Origin: Dipteronia dyeriana
Lineage: Eukaryota > Streptophyta > Magnoliopsida > Sapindales > Sapindaceae
Reading direction: 5' to 3'
Assembly (NCBI GenBank): GCA_032871835.1
Contig: CM065297.1
Location: 59,941,253-60,005,252, forward strand
DNA length: 64,000 bases
The position numbers and the translations under genes are program-made. The notes beneath the pieces were generated by a model. It did no database searches. It saw only the letters and a list, made by a program, of their open reading frames with translations, and was not told the DNA's origin. Every line of letters begins with the position of its first letter. Position 1 is the stretch's first letter. Shown piece after piece: positions 60,041-64,000 of the stretch.

Positions 60041-60895
60041 GAAACTATGCTCTTACACTTAGACCCTTCTTGGGGGTCGTAGCCAGATCAAGGCATCAGG
60101 AGCGCTATCTAGCTATATCCTAGTATTTTGATCCGGAAGGCAACTATGCTCTTACACTCAGACCTTTCTTGGAGGTCGTAGTCCAACCAAGGCATCAGGA
60201 GCGCTATCTAGCTATATCCTGGTATTTTGATCCGAATGGAAACTATGCTCTTACACTCAGACCCTTCTTGGGGGTCGTAGCCCGACCAAGGCATCAGGAG
60301 TGCTATCTAGCTATATCCTGGTATTTTGATCCGGATGGCAACTATGCTCTTACACTCAGACCCTTCTTGGGGGTCGTAGCCCGACCAAGGCATCAGGAGT
60401 GCTATCTAGCTATATCCTGGTATTTTGATCCGGATGGCAACTATGCTCTTACACTCAGACCCTTCTTGGGGGTCGTAGCCCGACCAAGGCATCAGGAGCG
60501 CTATCCAGTTATATCATGGTATTTTGATCCGATGGAAATTATGCTCTTACACTCAGACCCTTCTTGGGGGTCGTAGCTCGACAAAGGCATCAGGAGCGCT
60601 ATCTAGCTATATCCTGGTATTTTGATCCGGATGGCAACTATGCTCTTACACTCAGACCCTTCTTGAGGGTCGTAGCCCGACCAAGGCATCAGAAGCACTA
60701 TTTAGCTATATCCTGAAATTTTTATCTGGATGGCAACTAAGCTCTTACACTCAGACCCTCGTCGTAGCCCGACGAAGGCATTAGGAGCGCTATCTAGCTA
60801 TATCCTGGTATTTTGATCCGGATGACAACTATGCTCTTACACTCAGACCCTTCTTGGAGGTTGTAGCCCGACTAAGGCATCAGGGGCGCTATCTA
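60041..60895 (+). repeat. 99-bp tandem repeat, about 8.5 units
   Basis: AACTATGCTCTTACACTCAG recurs at 60142, 60241, 60340 and 60439 (exact 99-bp steps), then with small length changes to 60835. Units differ by few bases; the outer ones are more diverged. Because 99 is a multiple of three, one frame stays open over four units. Confidence 0.95.
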
Positions 60896-61409
60896 GCTCT
60901 CCTAGTCAAGGTGATTCTCCTGAAGGGATTTGATCCGGTCCAGGGCATCATGAGTGCGGTGTAGGTCTTCTGGTAATGGCGATCCTCCTGGTAATGGAAA
61001 TCCTCCTGGAAGGATTTGATTCGGTCTAGGGCATCTGGAGTGTAGTGTAGCTCTCCTGGTGTTGGTGATTACATGAGATCTGCTACGGATATCGAAATCG
61101 AAAGAGATGCAAACTCATGGCGAGCTAATACGAAGTTGTATCAATCCATGGTGGTATCGGTTAATAACCAGTCTCGCTCTAGGTGTTTTTTTAACGAGTA
61201 GAATCTCTTGAGATGATCTACATTATGAGTGTAGATAGTAGAATGGCTCTCCGCAAAAGACGTTTTTTATTACGAACTAGAGGAAATTGTCTTACACTAG
61301 GGTCATCGCCCCTCACACTGGAGTACCGAGAAAATATTGAGCTTCTAGTCCATAACTGATGTAACCGGTTTGGAAGTCTGCTTGGGGTAGATGAGAGTCT
61401 TCAAAAATC
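60896..61409. other. Unassigned, between tandem arrays
   Basis: Contains degenerate copies of the 99-bp unit's flank ('ctcctgg.aatgg.gatcctcctgg', 60960-61060) and no gene. Confidence 0.45.
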
Positions 61410-62590
61410 GTAATCGAGCTCGAGACCCCATTGTGAACCAATCAGGACCTTTGGGTGCTTCCCTAACGGATAGAGACCTCGATGGCTCACTAGAGCATTG
61501 GAAGGCCCAGTACAAATTGAGAGGAGCCATCGGTATGATAATCTTCGAGAGCAAGCTGGTGTTTGCTAAGGTCGAGCTCGTGCCAGCCAAAGAGGATGGT
61601 TACTTCTTCACAACCTTCCAGGTAGAGCTGGCTCTACTTCCCCCATTTGACTTAAGAGTCATTGATGGACGGAAAAGAGAGAGGATTAAGAAGTAAGCTG
61701 CTGAGATGGCTGTGTATATTCCCATCGTAGCTAGCAAGTCTTGGGTTGCTGAAGTAGACCTGGCTTGAAATCCCATGGTGCAGTAGAGGATCAATCTGAA
61801 GAAGGAGCTTCTTCTTCAAATAAAGGCCACAGCTGAGGTGGTTGTTTATATGGCAAGTAAGCCCCGGTTGATCCAGAAGTAGATGGTTCGGATTGAGAAA
61901 ACTTCTCTCTCAGGGGACGTCAAACCAAAAGAAGGATGACCTGACCACTGTAGTGATGGGTTCAATTGTTCTGAATAAAGACATGACCAGAATTGAGGAA
62001 ACCATGGCTAATGTACAGGTAACCCGGGAGTGGATCCAACATGCATATGATGTGGAGAGACTCAGGTCCATACGTCGTGCCATACGAGGATTGCTCTAAA
62101 GAAGGAGGTAAACTCTTGAGGGAGTGGTTTAAACTCTGCATGGCAGCGTGGCTACCTTGGGAGCCAAGGTGGGTGCTTCATTTGCTGAAGAACGCTTCTG
62201 TATTGCTTGCTAGGCAGCTCGAGCTCTTCTTCCCTCTGACCTGATCATCATTGGAGAATGGATACCTTGAATAGATCACATAGAAAGTTGAGAGTTACCT
62301 GGGTCCGCTCTGACTGAAGCCGGAAATTATTGAGATGATGGATGCGCAGATGATGAGGAGGACTTGGTTCCTATTTCTGCTTTTATGTCTAGTCGTGTTG
62401 AGGTAGGAACTACCTTGAATTCCTCTATTACTATAGATGCATGGGGGGCTTCAAGTCTGCCTACCTTTCTATTTGAATCTGTCAAAGTAGAGGTCCAGAT
62501 TGATGTTACCAAGGTAGGAGAGGTAAGAGATGTCAAGGCTGATTGAAGTTAATCCAACCAAGGTGGTGGAAGCTGGCTTAGAGAGGTAGA
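61410..62590. repeat. First diverged 150-bp unit and unassigned sequence
   Basis: 61470-61540 has the hairpin core ATGGCTC...GAGCCAT of the array that continues at 62590. Open frames at 61391-61696 and 61893-62099 have no recognised domain. Confidence 0.5.
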
Positions 62591-63860
62591 TCGGGACCAA
62601 GGTAGCTCGCTAGGGTGATGAATTGCCCCATACAAGTGGAGAGGAGACACAGGCCTAGTAACTGTCTAGAGACATGCTCGGGATTCTAGAAGTTTCCCGT
62701 GACGGAGAGAAGACTTTGGACCCCTCCGGGATGAGTGGTGACTCACTTGAGCATTGGATGACCCTATATGAATGGAGATGAGCTACCTGTCTAGTACCTG
62801 TCCACAGGCATACTTGGGATTTCAAGGAACACCTAACAACTGACAGAAAGCTCTGGACCCTCCTGGAATGAACCAAGAATTTAGTGGCTCACTTGGGCAT
62901 TGACCAGCCCGGTATAAGAAGTGAGAAGCCACTTGGCATTATAGTGAGGTTGCTGCTCCAGAGGTCAGCTTAGGCCTGTAGGAGGCCTTACCAAGAGTGG
63001 GAAACCTCTGGGCTCTCCTTGATCAGATCGTGCTTCGGTGGCTTGCTAGGGCGATGAATGACCCGGTAGATATAGAGCGAAACCACTGGTCTTGTAGCGG
63101 TGCTACTGCTCTAGAAGCTTGCTTAGGCACGTAGGTGGCCTTACCAAATGTGGGAAGATTCTGAGACCTCTTCGATCGGATCGGGCTTCTGTGGCTTGCT
63201 AGGAAGGTGAATGGCCCAGTAAACATGAAGCCACCGGTCCAGTGCTGGTCCGGAAGCATGCTTAGGATCTTTGGAGTCCTCTGCAATTGAAATGAGGCTC
63301 TGGACCATACTGGAACGAAACAGAAGCTCAGTGGCTCAATTGGGCGTTGACCGGCCCTGTATAAGAAATGAGGAGCCACTTGGCCTTACAGTGAGGCTGC
63401 TGCTCTAGAGGTTAGCTTAGGCATGTAGGAGGCCTTACCAGGAGTGGGAAACCTATGGGCTCTCCTTGATCAGATCGGGCTTCGGTGGCTTGCTAGGGCA
63501 ATGAATGACCCGGTACATATAGAACGAAGCCACCGGTCTTGTAGCGGTGCTACTGTTCTAAAAGCTTGCTTAGGCACGTAGGTGGCCTTACCAAATATGG
63601 GAAGCTTCTAAGACCTCCTCGATAGGATATGGCTTCGGTGGCTTGCTAGGGTAGTGAATGGCCCTGTAAACATGATGCCACCAGTCTGGTACTGGTCTAT
63701 AAGCATGCTTGGGATCTTTGGAGTCCCCTACAATTGAGAGAAAGCTCTAGACCCTTCTGGAGTGAACCGAGAGTTCAGTGGCTCACTTGGGCGTTGATTG
63801 GCCCGGTGCATGAGGCTTGGAACCACTAATCTTTTACTGACGTGCTGCTCTAGAAGCTAC
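62590..63860. repeat. About 150-bp repeats in a 447-bp higher-order array
   Basis: GTGGCT cores at 62884, 63038, 63191, 63331 and 63485 (steps 154, 153, 140, 154), with earlier and later members at about 62735, 63640 and 63778. GGAGGCCTTACC recurs at 62981 and 63428, giving a 447-bp three-unit period. Each unit has a GTGGCT(C/T)...(G/A)AGCCAC hairpin about 50 bp long. Confidence 0.85.
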
Positions 63861-64000
63861 ACAGCTGAGTTGGCTTCGTAGATTCATGAGTCGACCTGCT
63901 ACCTCTACCTAGGAGCTTTTGAAGGGTGGATACGGTGACATGAAGGGTCCTGTATGACCATGATCTAAGTCCCACGGATCTACTAGATAAGAGGTCTACC

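Larger units (their letters stand above)
58660..64000. mobile_element. Unidentified repeat-rich element running off the window
   Basis: Composition changes sharply at 58660 to GC-richer DNA. It begins with a palindrome and contains three kinds of tandem arrays. No gag, pol, transposase or host domain was recognised in any frame. Interruption of the Copia LTR suggests an insertion; a TG start at 58662 would fit a very long LTR. Which class it belongs to cannot be told from this window. Confidence 0.5.

Noticed and set aside
60169..60576. Repeat protein gene
   Set aside because: Most simply a tandem array whose unit is a multiple of three; frame is lost in outer units.
62655..63379. Minus-strand open frames of 73 and 118 codons
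   Set aside because: They follow the 150-bp repeat units, switch frame between units and resemble no family.

Overview
The window is nuclear DNA of a flowering plant, most likely a eudicot. It is AT-rich, has plant-type split genes with GT-AG introns, and is dominated by plant transposons (Copia retroelements primed by initiator Met-tRNA, MULEs with captured Ulp1-like protease genes, hAT and MULE-type MITEs, a tRNA-derived SINE, a TRIM). No rRNA or intact tRNA gene and no CRISPR array was seen.

Host-gene part, 1-25.8 kb. A multi-exon FKBP43/53-type nuclear immunophilin gene (39-4387, + strand, first exon cut by the window edge) is the only host gene that reads through without lesions. Next come a long-TIR MULE-type MITE with a perfect 9-bp target duplication (4617-6188), a two-exon PCNA-like gene with one frameshift (6394-7316, - strand), a SINE, a small MITE, and a hAT element with an 8-bp duplication (8483-9396). 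Two more truncated first exons of the PCNA-like family lie at 9864 and 18456. Fragments of an augmin subunit 3 gene (11695-11933) and a DFR/ANR-like reductase gene (14908-15236) follow. The latter abuts the 5' half of a minus-strand Copia element (15349-18336). A BAM2-like beta-amylase gene (19118-24082, + strand) keeps its eight main exons and both catalytic glutamates. It carries two frameshifts, lacks an identifiable last exon, and holds a young TRIM element in intron 3.

Nested transposon part, 25.8-58.7 kb. I read this as insertions within insertions. A MULE end (25798) holds a Copia element on the minus strand whose 3' LTR starts at 28330 and whose 5' LTR starts at 58506. That 3' LTR is split by a MULE block (29029-49974) and by a solo LTR (50518-52913). 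The MULE block carries a transposase reading rightward and a Ulp1-like protease gene reading leftward. Its protease gene was in turn split by another solo LTR (33412-37773, itself holding a third solo LTR at 33610-35668) and by a second complete MULE (39547-47856). The second MULE has the same two-gene layout, with DUF1985-Ulp1 and MuDR transposase converging, and long arrays of a degenerate GATCGAGAA-type motif on both arms. All these transposon genes carry stops or frameshifts.

Right end, 58.66-64 kb. An unidentified element starts with a palindrome, probably inside the 5' LTR of the Copia element, and runs off the window. It is built largely of tandem arrays of 40-bp, 99-bp and about 150-bp units. 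The last of these contains a hairpin whose arms change in a compensating way between copies.

Functional reading: the host genes concern chromatin/protein folding (FKBP), replication clamp (PCNA-like), spindle microtubules (augmin), flavonoid metabolism (DFR/ANR) and starch (BAM2), with no sign that they form a cluster. The window is best seen as a gene-poor, decaying, transposon-rich interval next to one live gene.
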